A stretch of 64,000 nucleotides of DNA, from the NCBI RefSeq assembly GCF_004118325.1, contig NZ_RDFA01000004.1, positions 186,001 through 250,000 of the forward strand, given 5' to 3'. This document shows positions 51,103-59,328 of the stretch, in pieces. Each line of letters begins with the position of its first letter. The stretch's first letter is position 1. The stretch comes from Halorientalis pallida (GTDB lineage: Archaea > Halobacteriota > Halobacteria > Halobacteriales > Haloarculaceae). Position numbers and translations under genes: made by a program. Below the pieces are notes generated by a model. The model saw only the letters and a list, made by a program, of their open reading frames with translations, ran no database searches and had not been told where the DNA came from.

Positions 51103-52584
51103 ATGAAGCTGCAGGCCCGGGCGATCGACATCGGGACCCGGACGCCGACGGTGATCCTCAACGGTGCGGACGCCGCCGAACTCGGCGCTCATCCGCTCGA
51201 CCGCGTCGAGATCGACCACGCCGGCGGCACGGTCGTCGGCATCGTCGAGTTGACCGACGAACTCGTCGCAGAGGGTGAACTGGCGGTGACGCGCCCGCTC
51301 GGGCACATCGAGGGCGAGGTCGCGGTAACTTTCGCCCCGAGTCCCAGTTCGGCCTCGTTCGTCCGGAAGAAACTGGACGACGTCGAACTCGAAGCCGGGG
51401 AGATCGAGGACATCGTCACGGACATCAAGTACGACCGGCTCAGTGATGCCGAGTTGAGCGCGTTCGTCACGAGCATCTACACGAACGGCCTCTCGCGCGC
51501 CGAGATCGTCGACCTCACCGAGAGCATGGTCGCCGCCGGCGAGACCATGCACTGGGACCGCGAGGGCGTGGCGGACAAACACTCCATCGGCGGCGTCGCG
51601 GGCAACCGCGTGACGCCGGTCGTCGTGCCCGTCTTCGCCGCCGCAGGGGTGACCATCCCCAAGACGTCCTCGCGGGCGGTCACCTCGGCTGCCGGGACGG
51701 CGGACACGATGGAGGTGTTCTGTGACGTGGAGTTCGGGATCGACGAGATCCGCGAGATCGTGGCCGAGACCAACGGCTGTCTGGTGTGGGGCGGCGGCGT
51801 CAACCTCTCGCCGGTCGACGACAAGATCATCCGCGTCGAGACGCCGCTCTCGCTGGACCCGCCGGGACAGATGATCGCCTCGGTCCTCTCGAAGAAAAAG
51901 AGCGCGGGCTCGACGGAGATCGTCATCGACATCCCCTACGGCGAGGGCGCGAAGGTATCCAGCCTCGACGCCGCCCGGGAGATGGCCGAGGACTTCGACC
52001 GCGTCGGCGACGCCCTCGACATGCAGATCGACTGTGCGATCACCCGAGGCAACCAGCCCATCGGCGCCGGCATCGGCTGTGGCCTCGAAGCCCGGGACGT
52101 GCTCGCCGTCCTCCAGGGCGAGGGTCCCGAGGACCTCAGGTCGAAAAGCGTCACGCTCGCGGATATGCTGCTGTCCTCGTGTGGGTGTGACGAGTCGGCC
52201 GCCGCCATCCTCGAAGACGGCCGCGCGCTCGGGAAGTTCCGCGAGATCGTCGCCGCTCAGGGTGGCGATTCGGACGTGACGGTCGACGATCTTCCCATCG
52301 GGAGCCACACGGCGACGGTCGAAGCCCAGGGCGACGGCCGTGTTAGCCACGCCAACAACCGACTCGTCAACGAGTGTGCGCGCCGCGCCGGTGCACCCAA
52401 AGACAAGGGCGCAGGACTGGACCTCGCCGCGCAGGTCGGTGACGCCGTCGAAGCGGGCGAGGCGCTGGTCACGATCCACGCCGAGACCGCCGAGAAACGC
52501 GACGAGGCCGTCCGGTTCGCCCGTGAGAATCAGCCGGTGCGTGTGAACGCACCCGACGAGGCGCTGGTCGAGCGGTACGGGTGA
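51103..52584 (+). CDS. deoA: AMP phosphorylase (archaeal thymidine-phosphorylase family)
   Basis: This 493-residue enzyme has an N-terminal double-psi-barrel extension (1-85), then the phosphorylase core: DKHSIGGVAGNRVTP (phosphate binding), KTSSRAVTSAAGTADTMEV, and GGGVNLSPVDDKII. The archaeal enzyme turns AMP plus phosphate into adenine and ribose 1,5-bisphosphate. It is the first step of the AMP/pentose-bisphosphate salvage route to ribulose bisphosphate. The other genes of that route are not in the window. Confidence 0.93.
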   Translation: MKLQARAIDIGTRTPTVILNGADAAELGAHPLDRVEIDHAGGTVVGIVELTDELVAEGELAVTRPLGHIEGEVAVTFAPSPSSASFVRKKLDDVELEAGEIEDIVTDIKYDRLSDAELSAFVTSIYTNGLSRAEIVDLTESMVAAGETMHWDREGVADKHSIGGVAGNRVTPVVVPVFAAAGVTIPKTSSRAVTSAAGTADTMEVFCDVEFGIDEIREIVAETNGCLVWGGGVNLSPVDDKIIRVETPLSLDPPGQMIASVLSKKKSAGSTEIVIDIPYGEGAKVSSLDAAREMAEDFDRVGDALDMQIDCAITRGNQPIGAGIGCGLEARDVLAVLQGEGPEDLRSKSVTLADMLLSSCGCDESAAAILEDGRALGKFREIVAAQGGDSDVTVDDLPIGSHTATVEAQGDGRVSHANNRLVNECARRAGAPKDKGAGLDLAAQVGDAVEAGEALVTIHAETAEKRDEAVRFARENQPVRVNAPDEALVERYG

Positions 52585-52718
52585 TCGGCGGTTGGTTCAG
52601 TCGGCCGCTCGATCACCCGGGCTACAGCTACCCCGTACCTGTCGAGAACGGTCTGTTGAATCCAGAGAATAGTTGCAGCAGGATACAGTTCCTACGGTTC
52701 CGGGACTGATAGTGGGAC

Positions 52719-53045
52719 TTACAACACTCGGATTCGGTACCCTTCGGCGACGGCTTCGTCGGTGACTCGGCCGGCCTCGATAGCGGCATCGAGCAGTTCC
52801 GTGACGAACTCCTTCGGCACCTCGACGCCGATGAAATCGTTCCCCTCGCGGCCTGTGGTCAACCGTGCCATCGTTCGGTCGGTGCCGTCGTCATTGTAGA
52901 TACTCCCGACGCGCTCGTCGTCGCGCAAGAACCGGAGGGTTACGTCGGTCGGTTCGATCGACTCGAAGTTCACCTCGAACACCCGGTCGTCACTCTCGAT
53001 CCGTGCGAGCATAAGCCCGTCCCGTTCAGTCACGATGGTTTTCAC
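52719..53045 (-). CDS. hypothetical protein, possibly acquired
   Basis: This 108-residue acidic protein is not recognised. It looks like a small alpha/beta protein, with no cysteines and no membrane segment. Its codons are less GC-biased than those of neighbours, and it is bordered by 134 and 433 bases of non-coding DNA, which is unusual here. It may be a recent arrival. Confidence 0.6.
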   Translation of the reverse strand: MKTIVTERDGLMLARIESDDRVFEVNFESIEPTDVTLRFLRDDERVGSIYNDDGTDRTMARLTTGREGNDFIGVEVPKEFVTELLDAAIEAGRVTDEAVAEGYRIRVL

Positions 53046-53290
53046 ACCTGCACTACGATCTCACGAGAAATAAGACCCTGACCCGGAGTCTTCCTATCGC
53101 CCGTGTTCAGCTACTCTGCCCGAAAGCGGGCACCACTGGTCGGTGGCTATGCTATCAGCATCGACGCTTCGAAGGCCAATTACGGTCTGAGAGGTACGCG
53201 CCCTGTATTCAGCACAGAATGGGGGGCATCAATTTGAGCGGACAGAACAGGTGGAATACGTTTGCAAGCCCCCTCGAGAGATAGTGCTAG
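53046..53290. other. non-coding stretch without recognisable content
   Basis: Together with the hairpin-rich part that follows, this makes a gap of 433 bases, the longest in the window. The first 245 bases have lower GC, no frame with coding character and no tRNA or known RNA. I see nothing I can name in it. Confidence 0.5.
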
Positions 53291-53384
53291 CATCCGCGCG
53301 CCGAAGGCGCGCGGTTCACCGTCAGAGCTTCGCTCTGACGAGCCCTCGTTCGTTCCCGAGGGTCACTCACGAGAACACCGGACG
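53291..53384 (-). repeat. cluster of perfect hairpins next to element B
   Basis: Two perfect stem-loops lie side by side: GCGCGC-CGAAG-GCGCGC near 53297-53313 and GTCAGAGC-TTC-GCTCTGAC near 53322-53340. An imperfect CCCTCG/CGAGGG pair follows near 53343-53361. The hairpins resemble those in element A and may be an extension of the same structure. Confidence 0.65.
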
Positions 53385-53478
53385 CGAGCCGAGGGCTCGC
53401 GTCCGGCAGTTTTACGCCCACGTTTTTGCGAGGGGGGTTCGCCGGCGGCGAACCCCCCGCAATAAAAAGTGGGTGCCG
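53385..53478 (-). repeat. palindromic 3'-end element, copy B
   Basis: On the minus strand the element begins three bases after the stop codon of the citramalate-synthase-like gene. It reads CACCCACTTTTTATTGCG, a hairpin with 12-base arms GGGGGGTTCGCC/GGCGAACCCCCC, then CGCAAAAACGTGGGCGT, then AAAACTGCCGGACGCGAGCC with its inverted partner. CCCACTTTTT and AAAAACGTGGG form an outer stem around the inner one. It shares its frame with copies A and C. Confidence 0.8.
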
Positions 53479-55023
53479 TTAGTCGTCAGCTAAGACCTGA
53501 TCGGGTTCGTTCTCGATCAGGCGGTCGATGGCCTCGACCATTGCCTCTACGGACGCTCTGGTGATGTCGGCGTCGGAGACGGCGACGGTGACGGCGTTGT
53601 CGCCGCGGGACATCTCGACTTCGACGGTGACGACGGCGTCGGTGCCGCCGGTGATGGCGTCGACGTGGTAGGAGTCGAGGCTCGCGTCGGCGGCGTGGCC
53701 GAGCGCCCCCTGAACGGCGGAGACGGCGGCATCGACTGGACCGGAGCCGGTGCCCGACGCGACCCGCTCCTCGCCGTCGACTTCGACCCGGACGCTCGCG
53801 GTCGGGGTGCCCGACCCGCTCGCGGCGGTCATCTCCAGGAGGTCGACCCGGCGGTCCCGATCCTGGCCGACGACTTCCTCGGCGATGGTGAGCAGGTCGG
53901 CGTCGGTGACGCGCTTGCCCCGGTCGCCGATGGCCTTGACGCGTTCGACCACTTCGTCGATCTCGTCGTCGTCGGCGTCGATGCCGTGTTCGCCGAGCGC
54001 GGCTTCGACGCCGGCGCGGCCGGCGTGCTTCCCGAGGACGAGCCGGCGCTCCCGACCCACCTTCTCGGGCGGGTACGGCTCGTACATGGCGTCGTCCTTG
54101 AGGGTGCCGTCGGTGTGGATGCCGCTCTCGTGGGTGAAGGCGTTCTCGCCGATGACGGCCTTGTTCGGGGCCAGCGGCACGCCCGTCGACCGGGAGATGA
54201 GCTGTGCGAGGTCGTACACCTCGGTCAGGTCCATCGGCTCGACGCCGTAGCCGTGATCCAGCGCGATGGCGACCTCTTCGAGGGCGACGTTGCCCGCCCG
54301 TTCGCCGATACCGTTGATCGTGCCGTGGACGAGGTCCGCACCCGCAGCGACGGAGACCAGCGCGTTGGTCACGGCCAGTCCGAGGTCGTCGTGGGTGTGG
54401 GTGCTCGTCGGGCCGAGTTCGGTCATCGGCTCGATCCGTTCGAGCGTGTCGTCGGGTGTGGCGTGGCCAACGGTGTCCGCGTAGCAGATCCGGTCGGCAC
54501 CGGCGTCCATCGACGCGCTCATCAGCTCTTCGAGGTAGTCGACACGCGCACGGGAGCCGTCCTCCGCGATGACCTCTACCCAGAGGTCGTGGTCTTTCGC
54601 GTAGGCGACCAGTTCCTCCGTGTTCTGGACGTTCTCCTCGTGGGTCGTCCCGACTTTCGTCTCGATGTGCTTGTCGCTGCCCGGGACCACGATGGTCACG
54701 CCGTCCACGTCGCAGTCCAGCGCGAGGTCGATGTCGTTCTGGATACCCCGCGAGAAACTCGTGATCGTCGCGTCGAGATCGAGGTCGGTCACGCGCTTGA
54801 TCGTCTCGCGCTCGCCCGGCCCGGTGCAGGCGCTGCCGGCCTCGATGAAGTCGATCTCGGCTCGATCGAGTCCGCGGGCGATGCGCGCTTTCTCTTCGGG
54901 CGTCAGCGACACGCCCGGCGCTTGCTCGCCGTCGCGAAGCGTCGTATCGAGGAACTGTACGTCGTCGACGTCACTCGGGTCCCGGAGCTGTGGATGGCTC
55001 CCGAAGAAGCTACTCTCTGTCAC
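53479..55023 (-). CDS. (R)-citramalate synthase / 2-isopropylmalate synthase family
   Basis: This 514-residue enzyme has the DTTLRDGEQAPG motif at 26-37, the metal-binding HTHDD near 210, NGIGERAGN near 238 and HESGIHTDG near 295. A C-terminal LeuA-type regulatory domain begins at about 395. It condenses acetyl-CoA with pyruvate (CimA, isoleucine route) or with 2-oxoisovalerate (LeuA, leucine route). I favour citramalate synthase from memory of haloarchaeal annotation, but the sequence alone does not settle it. The start is GTG at 55023, after a leader that contains a possible short ORF. Confidence 0.87.
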   Translation of the reverse strand: MTESSFFGSHPQLRDPSDVDDVQFLDTTLRDGEQAPGVSLTPEEKARIARGLDRAEIDFIEAGSACTGPGERETIKRVTDLDLDATITSFSRGIQNDIDLALDCDVDGVTIVVPGSDKHIETKVGTTHEENVQNTEELVAYAKDHDLWVEVIAEDGSRARVDYLEELMSASMDAGADRICYADTVGHATPDDTLERIEPMTELGPTSTHTHDDLGLAVTNALVSVAAGADLVHGTINGIGERAGNVALEEVAIALDHGYGVEPMDLTEVYDLAQLISRSTGVPLAPNKAVIGENAFTHESGIHTDGTLKDDAMYEPYPPEKVGRERRLVLGKHAGRAGVEAALGEHGIDADDDEIDEVVERVKAIGDRGKRVTDADLLTIAEEVVGQDRDRRVDLLEMTAASGSGTPTASVRVEVDGEERVASGTGSGPVDAAVSAVQGALGHAADASLDSYHVDAITGGTDAVVTVEVEMSRGDNAVTVAVSDADITRASVEAMVEAIDRLIENEPDQVLADD

Positions 55024-55036
55024 AGTGTGTCCACCA

Positions 55037-55114
55037 TCAGGCAGAACCGAGAATTTCGCGTCCAGCCGCCTTGCGGCGACTTCCTCTATCCTCCGTCGGT
55101 GTATGGTCCGACAT
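55037..55114 (-). promoter_or_regulatory. possible leader peptide ORF upstream of the citramalate/isopropylmalate synthase gene
   Basis: A 25-codon frame starts at ATG 55114 and stops at 55037-55039, 13 bases before the GTG of the synthase gene. A TATA-like GATTAAAG at 55143-55150 is about 33 bases upstream, so this ORF would be the first one on a nearly leaderless mRNA. It contains adjacent Ile and Leu codons (21-22) and spans a GCCGC-CTT-GCGGC hairpin at 55065-55077. Translation is not proven. Confidence 0.4.
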
Positions 55115-55171
55115 TGTACCCCAGAGTAGGCCGGTGCTCGCGCTTTAATCTATTGGATTCGACACAGCGAC

Positions 55172-55600
55172 TCACGCGGGTTCGTCCGTGACGGGTTCGC
55201 CCGAGTCCTCGGGCGTGGGCTCCTCGCGCTCGACGACTACGCTGTCGCCGACTTCGACGCCCTCGGCACTGCCGGCGGCGAGTTCGACGATGGTATCCGC
55301 CTTGGCGACACCGATGCCCGTCCAGGGTGAGAGCGTCGCCACCTTGACCACCTCGTCGTCCCGCAGCCAGACGACGTCGAGTGGCGTCCGGACGAACAGC
55401 ATGTGGATCACACGGCGAGGCACCGTGTCGCGCAGGCGATAGAAGAAGCCGGGCTCGCCGAACTCGAAGACCAGCGCGTAATCGTCGGACACCGTGGACT
55501 GGCCCATCAACCCGATGGTCTGTGAGACGAACGAATCGGCGAGGTCGACGGTCGTCGCCAGCGCTCGCCGCTCACCCTCGGCCTCGTGTACGACGCGCAT
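55172..55600 (-). CDS. DUF192 family protein
   Basis: This 142-residue protein has FVSQTIGLMGQ near 24-34, RRVIHMLFVRTPLDVVWL near 62-79 and WTGIGVAKADTIVELAAGSAE. These are the M-G-L-M, H-M-x-F-V and V-L-E-L motifs of DUF192. The family is usually exported and forms a small beta-barrel; its function is unknown. No signal peptide is visible here. It is 148 bases upstream of the synthase gene on the same strand. Confidence 0.88.
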   Translation of the reverse strand: MRVVHEAEGERRALATTVDLADSFVSQTIGLMGQSTVSDDYALVFEFGEPGFFYRLRDTVPRRVIHMLFVRTPLDVVWLRDDEVVKVATLSPWTGIGVAKADTIVELAAGSAEGVEVGDSVVVEREEPTPEDSGEPVTDEPA

Positions 55601-55690
55601 ACCCCTCGCTCGCCCGGTGCCGACAAAACGTTTTGGCCGAGCCGGCCTCGACTACCCGGGAGTCCCGACCGGTTCGCGCGTGTGTGACGC

Positions 55691-55727
55691 TTTTCAATCC
55701 GTGAGAACTGGAGGGACGGGTTGAAAA
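55691..55727 (+). promoter_or_regulatory. inverted repeat and promoter of histidine kinase 1
   Basis: TTTTCAATCC and GGGTTGAAAA form an inverted repeat with one mismatch; the second arm doubles as a TATA-like box about 25 bases before the ATG. Between them is GTGAGAAC. The same arrangement with the same 27-base spacing precedes histidine kinase 2. Confidence 0.5.
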
Positions 55728-55749
55728 TAGGGTGGCAAATAAGACGGAC

Positions 55750-57483
55750 ATGGCCAGTGGTCTCTCAGCCGTCGCGCTGGCGTACTACACGCTGCCAGTG
55801 GTCGCGACGCTGCTGCACGCCGGTCTCGGCTACTGGGTCTATCGTCGTCACTGGAATCGAGCGGGGGCAAAGTGGTTCGTAATCACCCTCGCCATCGGTG
55901 GCCTGGGGACCGTCGCGTTCTCGATTCAGTTGCTCAGTGAATCGCTCATCAAGCAGTCGCTGGGGTCCATGACCGGTTTCCTGCAGATCTGCTCGTACCT
56001 CTCGTTCACCGTGTTCGCCGGTCGATACACGGGCACGGACTTCCACCGCCACTGGCTGGTGAGGGGTACCTTCGTGACGGTCATCGGTGGGTTCATCGTG
56101 CTGGCACTGTTCAGGCCGCCCGATCTCTACGTCTCGAACCTCCGGCTCGTGACCGAACCGATCACCTACTACGCCTACGACATCGAACCCGGCCTCGGCG
56201 TCATCTACCTGCTGGTCTACGCCCTCACGTTTTATACCTACTACAAGCTGATCGTCTACCTGCTGTCGACTTCGGCACGATCGACCCGACAGCTCGCTCT
56301 CCTCGTCTGTGGGTCGGCATCGATCGCCGTGGTCGTCCTTCTGAGTCAGGCGGGACTGTTCCCGGCTTCGGAACTGAACCACGCGGCGTACGCGACGATC
56401 CCGTTCATCTTGCTCGCCACGCTGGCCCTGTTCCGGTTCGACCTGTTGAACGTCCAGCCGGTCGCACGCAACGCCGTCGTCGAGAACCTCCGGGACCCCG
56501 TCCTCGTGCTGGACGACGAGCGACGCGTCGTCGACTTCAACGACGCAAGTACCCTGGTCTGGCCCGACCTCGACGCCCATATCGGCGAGCCCTTCGATGC
56601 CGCCTGCCCCACGCTCGCCGGGGAAGTCGATCCGGCCGTCGAGGACGAGGGAGCGAACCGACTCACCCTCCCGACCGACGGCCGCGACCGCCACTACTCG
56701 GTCACCGTCTCGCGGGTCGCCCGACGTGACGGCGACGACGAGTGGCTCTCGGTGCTCCTCCGTGACGTGAGTGCGCTCGAACAGTCCCGCTGGCAACTCC
56801 AGAAACAGAACGAACGGCTCGACCAGGTCGCCTCCACCGTCTCCCACGACCTGCGCAACCCCATCAACGTCGCCGACGGCTACACCGAGATCCTCCAGCG
56901 CATGATCGACGAGGACGGCCTCGACGCTGAAGAAGGAGAAGAAGCACTGGAGCGCCTCGGGCAGATCCAGACCAGCCACGACCGGATGGAAGCGATCATC
57001 GACGACATCCTCACCATCGCCCGCGAAGGCAAAACCGTCGAGGAGACGGATTCCGTCTCACTGGCCACCGCTGCCGAAGACGCCTGGGCCAACGTCGACA
57101 CGAGAGACGCCACCTTGACCGTCACCGACGACCGACGGCTCCAGGCCGACCGCTCGAAGTTCCTCTCGATCCTGGAGAACTGCTTCCGCAACGCACTCGA
57201 CCACGGCCTACCCGACGTGACCGTCGAAGTCGGCGCGACCGACGACGGCTTTTACATCGAGGACGATGGTCCTGGCATCCCCCCGGAACACGCCGACACC
57301 GTCTTCGAGTACGGCTACACCACCACCGACGAGGGGACCGGGCTGGGCCTCTCCATCGTCAAGACCGTGGCCGAGTCCCACGGCTGGACCGTCGAGCACG
57401 ACGCCGACTACGACAGCGGTGCCCGCTTCGTCTTCGAGGGCGTGGGCACCGAACGAACCGAGATCGCGCACGGTCCGTCGTGA
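55750..57483 (+). CDS. membrane sensor histidine kinase 1
   Basis: This 577-residue protein has seven predicted membrane helices (about 1-230), a PAS domain (240-345), a HisKA domain with phospho-acceptor H366 in STVSHDLRNP, and a HATPase domain with NCFRNALDH, EDDGPGIP and GTGLGLSIV. It has no receiver domain and no adjacent response regulator. The ATG at 55750 matches the start of its tandem paralogue; a GTG six codons upstream is possible. It senses an unknown membrane or intramembrane cue. Confidence 0.92.
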   Translation: MASGLSAVALAYYTLPVVATLLHAGLGYWVYRRHWNRAGAKWFVITLAIGGLGTVAFSIQLLSESLIKQSLGSMTGFLQICSYLSFTVFAGRYTGTDFHRHWLVRGTFVTVIGGFIVLALFRPPDLYVSNLRLVTEPITYYAYDIEPGLGVIYLLVYALTFYTYYKLIVYLLSTSARSTRQLALLVCGSASIAVVVLLSQAGLFPASELNHAAYATIPFILLATLALFRFDLLNVQPVARNAVVENLRDPVLVLDDERRVVDFNDASTLVWPDLDAHIGEPFDAACPTLAGEVDPAVEDEGANRLTLPTDGRDRHYSVTVSRVARRDGDDEWLSVLLRDVSALEQSRWQLQKQNERLDQVASTVSHDLRNPINVADGYTEILQRMIDEDGLDAEEGEEALERLGQIQTSHDRMEAIIDDILTIAREGKTVEETDSVSLATAAEDAWANVDTRDATLTVTDDRRLQADRSKFLSILENCFRNALDHGLPDVTVEVGATDDGFYIEDDGPGIPPEHADTVFEYGYTTTDEGTGLGLSIVKTVAESHGWTVEHDADYDSGARFVFEGVGTERTEIAHGPS

Positions 57484-57498
57484 TCCGGGCCCGTGGCG

Positions 57499-57533
57499 TT
57501 TCAACCAGTGAGAACAGGGGGAGAGAGTTGAAG
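57499..57533 (+). promoter_or_regulatory. inverted repeat and promoter of histidine kinase 2
   Basis: TTTCAAC and GTTGAA arms lie 27 bases apart with GTGAGAAC between, 25-30 bases before the ATG at 57558. Sequence and spacing match the region before histidine kinase 1, so the promoter was probably duplicated with the gene. Confidence 0.5.
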
Positions 57534-57557
57534 ACAGAGTGATCAGTATCGCCGGGT

Positions 57558-59321
57558 ATGGCCAGTGGCCTCTCCATCGTGGCGCTGGGATACTACACGT
57601 TGCCGATCGTGGCAGTGCTGCTCCACGTCAGCCTGGGCTACTGGATTTACCGAAATCACTGGGACCGGTCGGGCGGGAAGTGGTTCGTCCTCATGCTCGG
57701 CGTCGGGAGCATCGAGACGTTCGGGTTCTGGATCAACCTGATCAGTCCACCGGGTCCGCTCAAGCGCGTCCTGTTCTACCCGATCGCCTTCCTGGCGTTC
57801 GCCTCGTACGTTGCCTGGACAGTATTCGCCGGAAAGTACACCGGGACGAACTTCCACCGGCACTGGGTGATACGCACCGTTTTCGCGGTGATACTCGGTG
57901 GGTTCGCGCTGTTGGCCCTCCTCTCCCCGTTCGAGAACCTCCTGATCACGAACGTCGAGGTGATCCGGCAGCCCATCGTGTACTACACCTACGACATCGA
58001 GCCCGGGCTCGGCCTCATCTACCTGCTGATCTACGGTCTCAGCATCTACACGGACTACAAGCTGATCGTCTACCTGCTCTCGACGTCGTCGCGGTCGACC
58101 CGACAACTCGGCTTGCTTATACTTGCTGCGGTCTCCGTCGTCGTCATCACGGCGGCGAGCCAGGCAGGCCTGTTCCCCGCCAGCGAACTCAACCACGCAC
58201 CCCTCGCGACCATCCTGTTCATCCTGTTCGCGACGCTGGCGCTGTTCCGGTTCGACCTGCTGAGCGTCCAGCCGGTCGCACGCAACGCCGTCGTCGAGAA
58301 CCTCCGGGACCCCGTCGTCGTCCTCGACGAGGACGGCCGGATCGTGGATTTCAACGAGGCCAGTACCCGCGTCTGGGACGACATCGGCGCTCACGTCGGC
58401 GATCCGCTCGGCGTGGCCTGTCCGACCCTGACCGACGTGGTCTCGTTCCCCGACGCCGGCGAGGAGACCGCCGGACAGCTCACCCGCCAGTCCGCGGACG
58501 CGGAACGGCACTACTCGGTCAACGTCTCGCAGGTCAGCCGCGGTCGGGACGACCGGCACTGGTACTCCGTCCTGTTGCGGGACGTGACCGTCCTGGAGCG
58601 ATCCCGCTGGCAACTCCGGACACAGAACGAACGCCTCGATCAGGTCGCCTCGACCATCTCCCACGACCTGCGTAACCCCATCCAGGTGGCCGACGGCTAC
58701 GTCGAGATGCTGGACGGCATGATCGACGCGGACGGCCTGGACGCCACGGAGGCCGACGAAGCCCGGGAGTACCTGCGAAAGACGAGCGACACCCACGGCC
58801 GGATGGAGGCGATCATCGAGGACGTGCTCACCATCGCCCGCGAGGGCAAGACCGTCGCAGAGACCGAGCGGGTCACTCTGTCGGCCGTCGCCCACGATGC
58901 CTGGGCCAACGTCGACACCGGTGAGGCGACCCTGACCGTCGCCGACGACCGCACGCTCCGGGCCGACCGCTCGAAACTCCTGACGATCTTCGAGAACGTC
59001 GTCCGGAACGCACTCGACCACGGCCCCGACGACGTGACCGTCGAGGTCGGCGCGACCGACGACGGCTTCTACGTCGAAGACGACGGGCCGGGCATCCCCG
59101 CGGAACACGCCGACAGCGTCTTCGAGTACGGCTACACCACGACCGACGAGGGGACCGGGCTCGGTCTCTCGATCGTCGAAACCATGGCCGAGTCCCACGG
59201 CTGGACCGTCGAACTGGCGACGCCGGGGGACGGAGCGGGCACCACGGGGACGCGGTTCGTCTTCACTGGTGTCGGCGATAGCCCGGTAGTCGACGACCAC
59301 GGGCCACATCCCGCGACCTGA
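57558..59321 (+). CDS. membrane sensor histidine kinase 2
   Basis: This 587-residue paralogue of the preceding kinase has the same order: seven helices, PAS, HisKA with H369 (STISHDLRNP), and HATPase with NVVRNALDH, EDDGPGIP and GTGLGLSIV. The N-terminal MASGLSIVALGYYTLPIVAV closely mirrors kinase 1. The main differences lie in the helix 2-3 region, the linker after PAS and the C-terminus, where a short insertion (GAGTTG) occurs. The two kinases arose by tandem duplication and could form heterodimers. Confidence 0.92.
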   Translation: MASGLSIVALGYYTLPIVAVLLHVSLGYWIYRNHWDRSGGKWFVLMLGVGSIETFGFWINLISPPGPLKRVLFYPIAFLAFASYVAWTVFAGKYTGTNFHRHWVIRTVFAVILGGFALLALLSPFENLLITNVEVIRQPIVYYTYDIEPGLGLIYLLIYGLSIYTDYKLIVYLLSTSSRSTRQLGLLILAAVSVVVITAASQAGLFPASELNHAPLATILFILFATLALFRFDLLSVQPVARNAVVENLRDPVVVLDEDGRIVDFNEASTRVWDDIGAHVGDPLGVACPTLTDVVSFPDAGEETAGQLTRQSADAERHYSVNVSQVSRGRDDRHWYSVLLRDVTVLERSRWQLRTQNERLDQVASTISHDLRNPIQVADGYVEMLDGMIDADGLDATEADEAREYLRKTSDTHGRMEAIIEDVLTIAREGKTVAETERVTLSAVAHDAWANVDTGEATLTVADDRTLRADRSKLLTIFENVVRNALDHGPDDVTVEVGATDDGFYVEDDGPGIPAEHADSVFEYGYTTTDEGTGLGLSIVETMAESHGWTVELATPGDGAGTTGTRFVFTGVGDSPVVDDHGPHPAT

Positions 59322-59328
59322 CGGCCGC

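Noticed and set aside
57543-59309. 588-codon frame opposite histidine kinase 2
   Set aside because: Mirrors the codon bias of the kinase; the same occurs opposite kinase 1.
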